From: Winslowiella arboricola
GTDB lineage: Bacteria; Pseudomonadota; Gammaproteobacteria; Enterobacterales; Enterobacteriaceae
Direction of reading: 5' to 3'
NCBI RefSeq assembly: GCF_025527015.1
Contig: NZ_JAODIM010000039.1
Span: 341,869 to 405,868 of the forward strand
DNA length: 64,000 nucleotides
Each line of letters begins with the position of its first letter. Positions within the stretch are counted from its first letter, which is position 1. The notes beneath the pieces are model-generated. The model was not told where the DNA came from, did not search any database, and worked only from the letters and a program-made list of their open reading frames with translations. Positions 10,000-17,239 of this stretch are shown one piece after another. Made by a program: the position numbers and the translations under genes.

Positions 10000-10727
10000 T
10001 GAGGCTGCCCGGAAAAGTTAATCAGCACCCAGCTGGCCAGCGTGGTGATCTCTTCAACCGCCAGGCTGCCTGGGCGATACTCCCCTGCCGGTTGTTTCAT
10101 CAGCAACGCCTCCGCCAGTGCCTCATCGCGATGAATATTCACCGGGATCAGTTTACTCAGACCACTGAGCCACAGCTGCTGCAGATCCTGCTGTGACTGA
10201 CTGTTAGCATTAAATTGGTTGAGCAGGAAGTGGGTAGTCGCGTCAAAACAGCGCTGGTGCAGGCGCAGCTGGCAATTAGCATCGGCAGTAAGCAGACAGA
10301 GATGATGATCGGCCTGCGCGAGGATTTGGCGCGACCAGAGGCACTCCTGCGCCGGAACATCCAGCAGCAGCCAGCGGTAGTGGTTTTTCAGGTCTGGCAG
10401 ATGCGCCAGCCACGATGAAAGAGCGTCGACTGCGGCCTGCTCCGGCATCTGGCGTTCCTGTTCATTCAGGCCGCCAAAAGGCACCAGATCCAGCTCCGGC
10501 AGATAGCGAAAAGCGCTCTGCTGCCAGTCACTGTTATCCAGCATCGCGCGCATCCAGCCGCGCGTTATATTCAGCGGCAGATTAAAATGCGCGGCCAGCT
10601 GGTTGCTGGCGGAAAAATCCATCACCAGCACGCTTTCACCCAGCTGATTCAGCGCCCAGGCCAGCGCGGCGGTAATCGAGGTGGTTCCGCTGCCGCCGCG
10701 GATCCCCTGCAGTGCAATGATCGGCAT
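9996..10727 (-). CDS. bcsQ: Cellulose synthase-associated MinD-like ATPase BcsQ (locus 1)
   Basis: ParA/MinD-family protein needed for assembly and polar placement of the E. coli-type synthase with BcsR and BcsE. The 243-residue product starts MPIIALQGIRGGSGTTSIT: the P-loop is the variant RGGSGTT, as E. coli BcsQ has RGGVGTT, rather than the canonical KGGVGKT. The segments RAMLDNSDWQQ and IHRDEALAEALLMKQPAGEYR align with E. coli BcsQ. It overlaps bcsR upstream (TAATG) and bcsA downstream (ATGA), giving a tightly coupled operon. Confidence 0.96.
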   Translation of the reverse strand: MPIIALQGIRGGSGTTSITAALAWALNQLGESVLVMDFSASNQLAAHFNLPLNITRGWMRAMLDNSDWQQSAFRYLPELDLVPFGGLNEQERQMPEQAAVDALSSWLAHLPDLKNHYRWLLLDVPAQECLWSRQILAQADHHLCLLTADANCQLRLHQRCFDATTHFLLNQFNANSQSQQDLQQLWLSGLSKLIPVNIHRDEALAEALLMKQPAGEYRPGSLAVEEITTLASWVLINFSGQPQ

Positions 10728-10924
10728 TAATTCCCTTTCTCCTGCAGATCGTTGGCTAATTCATGCAGCAATGGCCAGCGTATCAGAATATTTTCCAGAC
10801 GCTCATCTCTGGCAATATCGACATAATCCCTGGCGCTAAAGTTGAAGGCTTCACTTAATGCGAGGATGTCATCAGCATGCCTGGTGACATTTACCACTGT
10901 GGGAATATTTTTGTTTTTTTTCAT
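10727..10924 (-). CDS. bcsR: Cellulose biosynthesis protein BcsR (locus 1)
   Basis: Small cytoplasmic partner of BcsQ in the E. coli-type (class II) synthase. The 65-residue product has the BcsR pattern: a central ALSEAFNFSARDYVDIA segment and the C-terminal IRWPLLHELA, which matches RWPLLAEFA in E. coli BcsR. It is the first gene of the minus-strand operon; its stop overlaps the bcsQ start by one base. Confidence 0.93.
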   Translation of the reverse strand: MKKNKNIPTVVNVTRHADDILALSEAFNFSARDYVDIARDERLENILIRWPLLHELANDLQEKGN

Positions 10925-11104
10925 TGTCCATCACCGTGGAAATCCAATCTCTGCCAGAGCAGAACAATATACAGCAAAGCCGGGCAAGCGGGAAAAATGC
11001 GCGGGTTATTTTAGTTGTAATCAATATTTTAAAAACTACAATTAGTCCGAAAATGGCCTTTGATAATAAAATAGTTCGGGATTATCTACTTTGCGAAAAA
11101 TCAT
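10925..11104. promoter_or_regulatory. Divergent promoter region between bcsRQABC and bcsEFG
   Basis: This 180-bp AT-rich gap must hold promoters for both operons, because bcsR and bcsE point away from each other. It contains an imperfect inverted repeat, TAGTTGTA at 11012-11019 and TACAATTA at 11037-11044, which could be a regulator site. No -35/-10 pair is strong enough to place a start site. Confidence 0.5.
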
Positions 11105-12658
11105 ATGACGCTTTCATTTACACTCGGCATTGCGCAGCTGCAGGATGAATTAACGCAGATGCAGGCACCGGGTTGTTATTGGATAACCAGCGATCGCCAG
11201 CCGGATGCCCGCATGCTGGCACGACAGGTCATTGGCGCTCAGCAAAAACTGACCCTAATCAGCAATTCAGAAACGCCACAGGCGCTGTTAACACCAGCAC
11301 CTGCAGGTGACACGCTGAGCATACCGATGTATTCGCTGCCCGCCGGGCGTAAAGGGCTGCTTAATCTGCCTGAAGATTTGGCCCGCCTGCTATCTGCCCG
11401 GCCACGCTTAATTCTGCTGTATAGCGCATATGCTTCATGGCAAAGCTTAACGGCAGCAGAAATTGCCATCTGGCTAAAAAAAATGACGCGTTTACTGGCG
11501 GAAAAAAACAGTACGTTATTAATTATCAGTGCCGGCACTGGCGTGAATAATCTGCGCAATCAGTTGCAGCGTTTTTTTCATCAACTTGATGGTATGGCGC
11601 ATCTTGAATGGCAACAGGACAGGTGGGATTACCGCATTAACTGGTGGTGTAGTGGCAATCAACTGTTTGCAGATCGGGTTATTCGTTTAGACAATCGCCA
11701 TGAGAAGTTCGGCTTATTAAATGACGCTGAACCGGGCACGCCATTAACCCTGAGCGATGAACAGCAATTTATTGCGCAAAGAGATGTTTTAGAGGGTGCG
11801 CAGCCATTATCACGCCAGTGGCAGCTTTTTGACCATAATGATGAAGTTTATTCGCGCGCGCAGCAGGCCAGTTCGGCAACGGTACTTTTTAGCCTGAGTG
11901 ATAATCAACAAATTCCACTGCTGGCCGAGAGTATTCATTTTTTGCGCCGAACGCGCGGCAGTGCCCTTAAAATAGTGGTGCGCGAACTGGAAACCAGTAT
12001 GCGTAACAGTGATGAACGGCTCCTGCTGGCCTGCGGCGTCAACAGCATTATTCCCTATGGTACTAATCTGTCGGACTTCCTTACTGCACTGGAAGGCCTT
12101 CAGGGACAGAGCTATAACCGCCATGTCCCGGCCGATCTGCAACAACTGATGGCCTCAATGCAGCCACTGCATGAGAAGGGGTTTCTGCCGCCAGCACGCT
12201 TTTATGCTGCGGTACAGCTACTGGTGCAAAACACCCTGCTGCCGGAGAATGGCAAAGGATTATTAGTCGCGCTCCGCCCGGTGCCCGAACTGCAACCACA
12301 ACAGGCGCTGACGCTGTGCAAAATGCGCCGCTTTGGTGATCTGGTCACCCTGATTGATGACCGGCTATATCTGTTTCTGTTTTCCTGCCGTTTTAACGAT
12401 CTCGACACCGCACTAAAGTATATCTTTTCGCTGCCTTACAACGAAATCTTCGCCAACCGTATGGTTTGGTATGAAGACCTGCAAATTGCCTCGGAGATCC
12501 GGCAGATTAAAGCGCTGATCCCCACAGCCTGGCGCAATGCAGCGCCAGAGAGTGAAGCAGCAGAAACTGTGGCTTTGCAAGAGCGAGCTCCTGTTGTACG
12601 CCGCGTGCCACAGGCCATTACACTGGGTGTCAGCGCCGGTCAGGGAAGGGTTAAATGA
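11105..12658 (+). CDS. bcsE: c-di-GMP-binding cellulose regulator BcsE (GIL domain)
   Basis: Cytoplasmic c-di-GMP sensor that stimulates the E. coli-type synthase and binds BcsF at the membrane. The 517-residue product shows the E. coli BcsE layout: a degenerate ATPase-like N-terminal domain, a REC-like middle with LRRTRGSALKIVVRE and ERLLLACGVNSIIP, and a C-terminal GIL domain with the RFGD form of the RxGD ligand motif, followed by FNDLDTALKYIFSLP. The ATG at 11105 has no good Shine-Dalgarno sequence; an in-frame ATT at 11081 is possible since the frame is open back to a TAG at 11072. The stop overlaps bcsF (ATGA). Confidence 0.95.
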   Translation: MTLSFTLGIAQLQDELTQMQAPGCYWITSDRQPDARMLARQVIGAQQKLTLISNSETPQALLTPAPAGDTLSIPMYSLPAGRKGLLNLPEDLARLLSARPRLILLYSAYASWQSLTAAEIAIWLKKMTRLLAEKNSTLLIISAGTGVNNLRNQLQRFFHQLDGMAHLEWQQDRWDYRINWWCSGNQLFADRVIRLDNRHEKFGLLNDAEPGTPLTLSDEQQFIAQRDVLEGAQPLSRQWQLFDHNDEVYSRAQQASSATVLFSLSDNQQIPLLAESIHFLRRTRGSALKIVVRELETSMRNSDERLLLACGVNSIIPYGTNLSDFLTALEGLQGQSYNRHVPADLQQLMASMQPLHEKGFLPPARFYAAVQLLVQNTLLPENGKGLLVALRPVPELQPQQALTLCKMRRFGDLVTLIDDRLYLFLFSCRFNDLDTALKYIFSLPYNEIFANRMVWYEDLQIASEIRQIKALIPTAWRNAAPESEAAETVALQERAPVVRRVPQAITLGVSAGQGRVK

Positions 12659-12846
12659 GTTTTATCGATAGCGTGCAAATTCTGATTCTGCTGCTGCTAA
12701 TCTTATTGATTCTGAAACCTTTTTATAGCCGCTGGCTGCCTGCTGCGTGGCACGGTATGATTCACCGCCTGATGCCGCCACGCGCCCTGAAATATGAAGG
12801 CACGTGGCGCAGAAAACCCGCTGACAGGGATAAAGATAAGTCATGA
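12655..12846 (+). CDS. bcsF: Cellulose biosynthesis membrane peptide BcsF
   Basis: Single-pass inner-membrane peptide that recruits BcsE and links it with BcsG. The 63-residue product has one hydrophobic helix (about residues 8-22) and a basic C-terminal tail with YEGTWRRKPADR, comparable to PAGTLRRTEKAR in E. coli BcsF. Both ends overlap neighbours by ATGA, so its translation is coupled to bcsE and bcsG. Confidence 0.9.
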   Translation: MSFIDSVQILILLLLILLILKPFYSRWLPAAWHGMIHRLMPPRALKYEGTWRRKPADRDKDKS

Positions 12847-14501
12847 CCGACGTAAAACAAACGCCCATTTCTGGTGCCAGCTCAACAAACTACTGGCGCG
12901 GACTGGGTGGCTGGAATGTCTATTTTTTGCTGAAATTTGCCCTGCTGTGGTTTGGCTATCTTAATTTTCATGCATTAAGTAACCTGGTATTCCTCGCCTG
13001 GCTACTGATGCCCATCCCTTCCCTGCGCTGGCACCGCGCTCGCCACTGGCTGTCACTGCCCATCGGCTTTGGCCTGTTGTGGCATGATACCTGGCTGCCG
13101 GGCATCGCCAGCCTGATGAGCCAGGGCGACCAGCTCAGCGGGTTTTCCGCCGACTATCTGCTGGATCTGGTTAACCGCTTTATTAACTGGCAAATGATTG
13201 GCGCCGGCTTTGTGATGCTGGTGATCTATCTGTTTATTGCGCAGTGGATCCGCGTCACGGTGATTGTCACACTGATGCTGCTGTGGATTAATATCGTCAA
13301 TATTGCCGGGCCGTCACTGTCACTGCTGCCGGGTAAGGCGGCTACTCCCGAGGCGGTACTGAATAGCCCACCGCCAGTCAGTAAAGATACCGCATCCGGT
13401 AATACACTGGACCAGTCAGCGCCGCCCACCAGCGCTAACCTGACGGCGTATCTCAATCGTTTCTATGAGCAGGAAAAACAGCGCGTTACCCGCTTCCCGC
13501 AGACGCTGGCGCCGGAATCCGCTCCCTTTGATATCCTGGTAATCAATATCTGCTCGCTGGCCTGGGCGGATGTCGATGCCGTACAGCTGCGTAATCACCC
13601 GCTGTGGCAGCATTTTGATCTTGTGCTGAATAACTTTAACTCGGCTACCGCCTATAGTGGCCCGGCAGGTATCCGTCTGCTGCGCGCCAGCTGCGGACAG
13701 AGCTCGCATCACGACCTTTATCAGCCAACCAATAACCAGTGTTACCTGTTCGATAATCTGGCAAAACTGGGCTTTAAACAGCAGCTGATGCTGGATCATA
13801 CCGGTGAATTTGGCGGCTTCCTGCAGGAGCTGCGCGACGCCGGTGATATGCAGGCGCCACTGATGTCGCAAAGCGGTATTGCACCGGCGCTGACCTCATT
13901 TGATGGCTCGCCAGTATATAACGATGCGCAACTGATGCAGCGCTGGCTGGATGAGCGTCAGAAAAGCAGCGATGCGCGCAGTGCCACTTATTACAACCTG
14001 ATCCCACTGCATGACGGCACGCGGGAGCTGGGCAGCACCAAAACCGCCGCTTACCGGCCACGGGCGCAAAAACTGTTCGATCAGCTGGATGAATTTATGA
14101 CCAGACTGGATAAATCAGGACGCCGCGTGATGGTGATCGTGGTGCCGGAGCACGGCGCGGCGGTGGAAGGCGATAAGATGCAGATGTCCGGTCTGCGGGA
14201 TATACCCAGCCCGTCGATTACCCATGTGCCGGTTGGCATTAAATTCGCCGGGATGAAGGCTCCTCATCAGAGCGCGGTGGGTGTCGAGACGCCAACCAGC
14301 TTGCAGGCGCTTTCCGAACTGATTGCGCGCGTAGTGGACGGCCAGGTATTTAATGCGGCAAACGTCAATATGGCAGCGCTAAGCGACAATCTGCCGCAAA
14401 CGCCGGTGGTGTCAGAAAATGACAATGCGGTGGTGATGCTCTATCAGGGCAAACCCTGGATACGCTTAAATGGCGGCGACTGGGTGGCTTATCCGCAATA
14501 G
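12843..14501 (+). CDS. bcsG: Cellulose phosphoethanolamine transferase BcsG
   Basis: Inner-membrane enzyme that transfers phosphoethanolamine from phosphatidylethanolamine onto the glucan, giving pEtN-cellulose. The 552-residue product has about four N-terminal membrane segments, a linker, and a periplasmic alkaline-phosphatase-fold domain. The nucleophile region SATAYSGPAGIRLLRASCGQ corresponds to the E. coli Ser278 site, and VVPEHGAA supplies metal ligands. Last gene of bcsEFG, followed after about 40 bp by an intrinsic terminator. Its presence predicts that locus 1 makes the modified polymer. Confidence 0.95.
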   Translation: MTDVKQTPISGASSTNYWRGLGGWNVYFLLKFALLWFGYLNFHALSNLVFLAWLLMPIPSLRWHRARHWLSLPIGFGLLWHDTWLPGIASLMSQGDQLSGFSADYLLDLVNRFINWQMIGAGFVMLVIYLFIAQWIRVTVIVTLMLLWINIVNIAGPSLSLLPGKAATPEAVLNSPPPVSKDTASGNTLDQSAPPTSANLTAYLNRFYEQEKQRVTRFPQTLAPESAPFDILVINICSLAWADVDAVQLRNHPLWQHFDLVLNNFNSATAYSGPAGIRLLRASCGQSSHHDLYQPTNNQCYLFDNLAKLGFKQQLMLDHTGEFGGFLQELRDAGDMQAPLMSQSGIAPALTSFDGSPVYNDAQLMQRWLDERQKSSDARSATYYNLIPLHDGTRELGSTKTAAYRPRAQKLFDQLDEFMTRLDKSGRRVMVIVVPEHGAAVEGDKMQMSGLRDIPSPSITHVPVGIKFAGMKAPHQSAVGVETPTSLQALSELIARVVDGQVFNAANVNMAALSDNLPQTPVVSENDNAVVMLYQGKPWIRLNGGDWVAYPQ

Positions 14502-14542
14502 CGAGTCGGTGGTTTAACACCAGAAACGCCGATCTAAAGGCG

Positions 14543-14573
14543 AAAAAAAACCGGCGACTATGCCGGTTTTTTT
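14543..14573 (+). terminator. Intrinsic terminator of bcsEFG
   Basis: A-tract, CCGGC stem (14551-14555), six-base loop, GCCGG (14562-14566), then seven T. It lies 42 bp after bcsG. Confidence 0.85.
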
Positions 14574-14672
14574 CTGTTCCGCTGGCGATTGGTGGTCGCC
14601 TTAAGAACGTTGCCACTAGTATCTGTTTGCACAACCTGATTTTAGCATTTCTTATTGTGCCGTCAATACAGA

Positions 14673-14702
14673 TTGATCATTTTTCAGTCAGCGGTTTATA
14701 AT
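14673..14702 (+). promoter_or_regulatory. Sigma70-type promoter of candidate RNA A
   Basis: TTGATC (14673-14678), 18-bp spacer, perfect TATAAT (14697-14702). The same elements with the same spacing are kept in unit B although the spacer differs at several bases. Confidence 0.7.
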
Positions 14703-14708
14703 CCGCAG

Positions 14709-15060
14709 GTTGACAGATACGCCGGGTGGCCTCTTGTAAGTGTCTGATACTTAGTCGCTTAACGTTTTTCCCGACCGGAAACAGGTGGTGCTGTCTGGTC
14801 TGCCTCCACCCAAGGGAGCGCTACTAGTGTCTGTTTGCATGGATACACGTTGTGAGGGGAAATTTAAAGGCATAAGCGGCGTGTGGCGCTCTTCCGTAAC
14901 AGGAAGAAGCCAAAGTGATTTGTCTGCTTACTTTCCTGGTAATGCTGCAGATTGTGCGCGTTACCTTGCAGATAATCGTTGCTATCAGGCAACTGACCGG
15001 ACGCTCGTAAGGGAAGAAGGAACTTGATAAAGGCAGGGGAATACCACCCCTGCCTTTTTT
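14709..15060 (+). ncRNA. Candidate small RNA A (about 350 nt), unrecognised family
   Basis: Predicted from promoter and terminator, both conserved in a tandem paralogue. The start is estimated 7 nt after the -10 box; the end is the T-run after the GGCAGGGG/CCCCTGCC hairpin. I do not recognise the sequence as CsrB, GcvB, 6S, GlmZ, OmrA or any other common enterobacterial RNA. An 80-codon ORF (14785-15027) is shared with unit B, but 13 codon differences are nonsynonymous and 3 synonymous, which argues against selection on a protein. The gene is embedded between bcsG and bcsZ, so a role in cellulose control is possible, but that is only inference. Confidence 0.55.
15032..15060 (+). terminator. 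Intrinsic terminator of RNA A
   Basis: Perfect 8-bp stem GGCAGGGG (15032-15039) with CCCCTGCC (15047-15054), seven-base loop, six T. Confidence 0.85.
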
Positions 15061-15095
15061 CGTTTTTACAGCGTGATAAGCGGCCTGCTTTCGCA

Positions 15096-15205
15096 TTACC
15101 TTGCAGATAATCGTTGCTATCAGACAACTGACCGGACGCTTATAAGAGAAGATGGAACTTGATAAAGGCAGGGGGTAACCACTTCCCTACCTTCTCTGTT
15201 TTTGC
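15096..15205 (+). repeat. Decayed third copy of the RNA 3' module
   Basis: TTACCTTGCAGATAATCGTT and the following bases through GGAACTTGATAAAGGCAGGG repeat the last ~100 bp of units A and B. No promoter block precedes it and the terminator stem is broken (GGCAGGG pairs poorly with CCCTACC), so it is probably a relic of an earlier copy. Confidence 0.75.
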
Positions 15206-15225
15206 CCCCTGAATCAGGGCGAAAA

Positions 15226-15251
15226 ATCCCGGTTGGTAGCCGGGATTTTTT
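15226..15251 (+). terminator. Hairpin terminator preceding unit B
   Basis: ATCCCGG (15226-15232), seven-base loop, CCGGGAT (15240-15246) and a T-run. It sits before unit B as the bcsG terminator sits before unit A, but has a different stem. A small CCCTGA/TCAGGG hairpin lies just before it at about 15207-15219. Confidence 0.75.
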
Positions 15252-15349
15252 CTGTTCCGCTGGCGATTGGTAGTCGCTTTAAGAACGGTGCCACTCGTAT
15301 CTATCAACCCAATCGATTTTAGCATTTCTTATTGTGCCGTCAATACAGA

Positions 15350-15379
15350 TTGATCATTTTTCAGCCAGTGATTTATAAT
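15350..15379 (+). promoter_or_regulatory. Sigma70-type promoter of candidate RNA B
   Basis: TTGATC (15350-15355), 18-bp spacer, TATAAT (15374-15379); same elements and spacing as unit A. Confidence 0.7.
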
Positions 15380-15385
15380 CCGCAG

Positions 15386-15739
15386 GCTGACAGATACGCA
15401 GAGTGGCCTCTTGTAAGTGGCTGATACTTAGTTGCTTAACGTTTTTCCCGATCGGAAACAGGTGGTGCTGTCTGGTCTGCCTCCACCCAAGAGAGTACCA
15501 CTCGTATCTATCAACATGGATACACGTCGTGAGGGGAAATCCACAGGCATAAGCGGCGTGTGGCGCTCTTCCGTAACAGGAAGAAGCCGAAGTGATTTGT
15601 CTGCTAACTTTCCTGGTAATGCTGCAGGTTGTACGCGTTACCTTGCAGATAATCGTTGCTATCAGGCAACTGACCGGACGCTCATAAGAGAAGAAGGAAC
15701 TTGATAAAGGCAGGGGGATAAACCACCCCTGCCTTTTTT
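15386..15739 (+). ncRNA. Candidate small RNA B (about 350 nt), paralogue of RNA A
   Basis: Same layout as RNA A: promoter, ~350-nt body and intrinsic terminator. Its 3' end lies 27 bp from the stop codon of bcsZ, which is transcribed towards it. The matching ORF in this copy (15432-15704) is longer at its N-terminus and differs mostly at amino-acid-changing sites, so I treat it as noncoding. Function unknown. Confidence 0.55.
15709..15739 (+). terminator. Intrinsic terminator of RNA B, possibly shared with bcsZ
   Basis: GGCAGGGG (15709-15716) pairs with CCCCTGCC (15726-15733), followed by six T. On the minus strand the stem is followed by TTTATC, so it may also end the bcsO-Z operon weakly. 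Confidence 0.82.
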
Positions 15740-15765
15740 CGTTTATGCTGCGTGATAAGCTAAAA

Positions 15766-16767
15766 TCAGCGGTTCTGCCACGCCAGCCATACCAGCAGAC
15801 GTAAACTGGCGGAGTAGTAATCCTCACTGGCATCCAGCGTATCGCTGAGTTGCGCAGAGTCCCCCATCGTCAGGTCACGCACCGCCAGCAAGCCACCGGC
15901 CATATTGTATGGCGCCGCTTCATTGCTGCTGACATTGATCCATGCCGGAGTTTGCAGACGCGAATAGTTAGCCCAGAAACGCTGGAACGGCACCAGCCGC
16001 AAGCTCTGTTTGTCATACCACCAGATATAGAGCGGAATGCGGATAGCGTCATAGCTAAAGCGTGATGGCCACGCAATCGCCGGCGCCATACTGCCATCGG
16101 CATTGAGCGCCACCCAGTCCAGCGGCAACGCTGAAGCACCGAAATTCATCTCACCCAACAGGGCAAAACCATCATTAATCAGCTGCGTCCAGACCTGTAA
16201 ATGGCTGCGACGCGCAAAGTCACGCCAGGCAGGAAACAGGAAGTAAGAAGGATTAATAATTACATAGGTGTTTTTATTAAAGCCCTGCGCACCCGGCAGC
16301 ATCAGGGTGCGGTTGGCAAAGGTGATCACATCATGCGACACAATCGCACGCTGAATCTTGTCAGACTGCTGCAAATAGTCCGCCACCTGCCACTTCTCGC
16401 CGCCACGCAGCAGCGCCCAGGCAATCAGCACGTCACCATCGGAAGCATTGTTTTTATCGACCACTGGATCGCTGGCTTCTGGATTATAGCGCCAGTAAAA
16501 CAACCCATTCTGTGGATTAGTCAGATGAGTACGCGTCCATTGCCACAGGCGGTCAAAGGTCTGACGATCGTTATTATCGACCGCCAGCAACATGGCAAAA
16601 CCCTGCCCTTCGGTATGGCTGACATTGTTATTCGCGGTATCGCGGATACGCCCGTCAGCAGCAAGGAAACGGCTTTTGTAGCTGCTCCATCCGTCAGCGG
16701 CGAGACTCTGGGCGCTGATTAATGACAGGACAAGTAGCAACACCCACTGGCGCCAGCTGGACTTCAC
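15766..16767 (-). CDS. bcsZ: Periplasmic endo-1,4-beta-glucanase BcsZ (GH8)
   Basis: Cellulase that trims or quality-controls nascent cellulose in the periplasm. The 333-residue product has a signal peptide (about residues 1-23) and GH8 catalytic regions [11 protein letters not shown] (general acid Glu) and [12 protein letters not shown] (catalytic Asp). It is the last gene of locus 2, 11 bp after bcsD. It is the only bcsZ in the window; locus 1 lacks the copy that E. coli has between bcsB and bcsC, so one enzyme may serve both systems. Confidence 0.95.
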   Translation of the reverse strand: MKSSWRQWVLLLVLSLISAQSLAADGWSSYKSRFLAADGRIRDTANNNVSHTEGQGFAMLLAVDNNDRQTFDRLWQWTRTHLTNPQNGLFYWRYNPEASDPVVDKNNASDGDVLIAWALLRGGEKWQVADYLQQSDKIQRAIVSHDVITFANRTLMLPGAQGFNKNTYVIINPSYFLFPAWRDFARRSHLQVWTQLINDGFALLGEMNFGASALPLDWVALNADGSMAPAIAWPSRFSYDAIRIPLYIWWYDKQSLRLVPFQRFWANYSRLQTPAWINVSSNEAAPYNMAGGLLAVRDLTMGDSAQLSDTLDASEDYYSASLRLLVWLAWQNR

Positions 16768-16778
16768 ATCAATCTCCC

Positions 16779-17237
16779 TTAAATACTATTCTGATAACGA
16801 AACACCAGCGTGGCATTTTCGCTATGGCTATCACAAACCAGCGGCACCTGCTCGCTGCCGCCCTGCGCACGCAGCCAGGCCGCGTACAGCCCGGTCAGCA
16901 CGGCGCCTAATACGCCGCGCCACTGATGCGGGTCAAGCGTGTCATCACCTGCTGGTAATGCCATATGGGTTAACACCAGCGCATGCTCATGGGGCTGAAT
17001 ATCGACAAAGCCCCAGTTAAAGCGCGCCAGCGTCAGATTAAACTGCACTTCCAGATCCTGCACCGTCAGTGCTTCCGCCAGCGGGTAGCGCTGCGCCAGC
17101 TGCTCACCCATCTGCTGCAAAAATGCATGGCTTTCCTGCTCACCGGCGTTATCCAGCATGCCGCCGATAATCACACTAAACATATCGAACCAGCCAGGCT
17201 GGTACGGGTGTGGGCGAGCCTGTAATGCGTTTTCCAT
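16779..17237 (-). CDS. bcsD: Cellulose synthase scaffold subunit BcsD
   Basis: Periplasmic/cytoplasmic scaffold protein known from Komagataeibacter (AcsD), where it helps order export of glucan chains into crystalline fibrils. The 152-residue product has no signal peptide and the family features [19 protein letters not shown] near the N-terminus and [19 protein letters not shown] in the middle; length matches AcsD (about 156). It lies 2 bp after bcsC2 and 11 bp before bcsZ. BcsD marks locus 2 as an Acetobacter-like system distinct from locus 1. Confidence 0.93.
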   Translation of the reverse strand: MENALQARPHPYQPGWFDMFSVIIGGMLDNAGEQESHAFLQQMGEQLAQRYPLAEALTVQDLEVQFNLTLARFNWGFVDIQPHEHALVLTHMALPAGDDTLDPHQWRGVLGAVLTGLYAAWLRAQGGSEQVPLVCDSHSENATLVFRYQNSI

Positions 17238-17239
17238 GC

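Larger units (their letters stand above)
14571..15745 (+). repeat. Tandem direct duplication of a ~500-bp unit between the two cellulose loci
   Basis: Unit A runs from about 14571 to 15062 and unit B from about 15249 to 15745, offset 677-678 bp. Both begin TTTCTGTTCCGCTGGCGATT immediately after a hairpin terminator, carry the same promoter-like block, and end in a hairpin terminator. By eye they are highly similar with scattered substitutions and very few indels. A shorter decayed copy of the 3' part lies between them. No transposase or clear target-site duplication is visible. The whole 1,264-bp gap between bcsG and bcsZ is accounted for by this structure. Confidence 0.9.

Noticed and set aside
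14785..15027. 80-codon ORF in unit A, with a 90-codon counterpart in unit B (15432-15704)
   Set aside because: Frames are kept between copies, but codon differences are 13 nonsynonymous to 3 synonymous and there is no clear Shine-Dalgarno, so an RNA gene fits better. Left open as a test in the first finding.
14709..15739. Twin RNAs as CsrB/CsrC-like CsrA sponges
   Set aside because: I count only about 7-9 GGA per 350 nt, against about 5-6 expected by chance, and not in repeated hairpin loops; enrichment is too weak.
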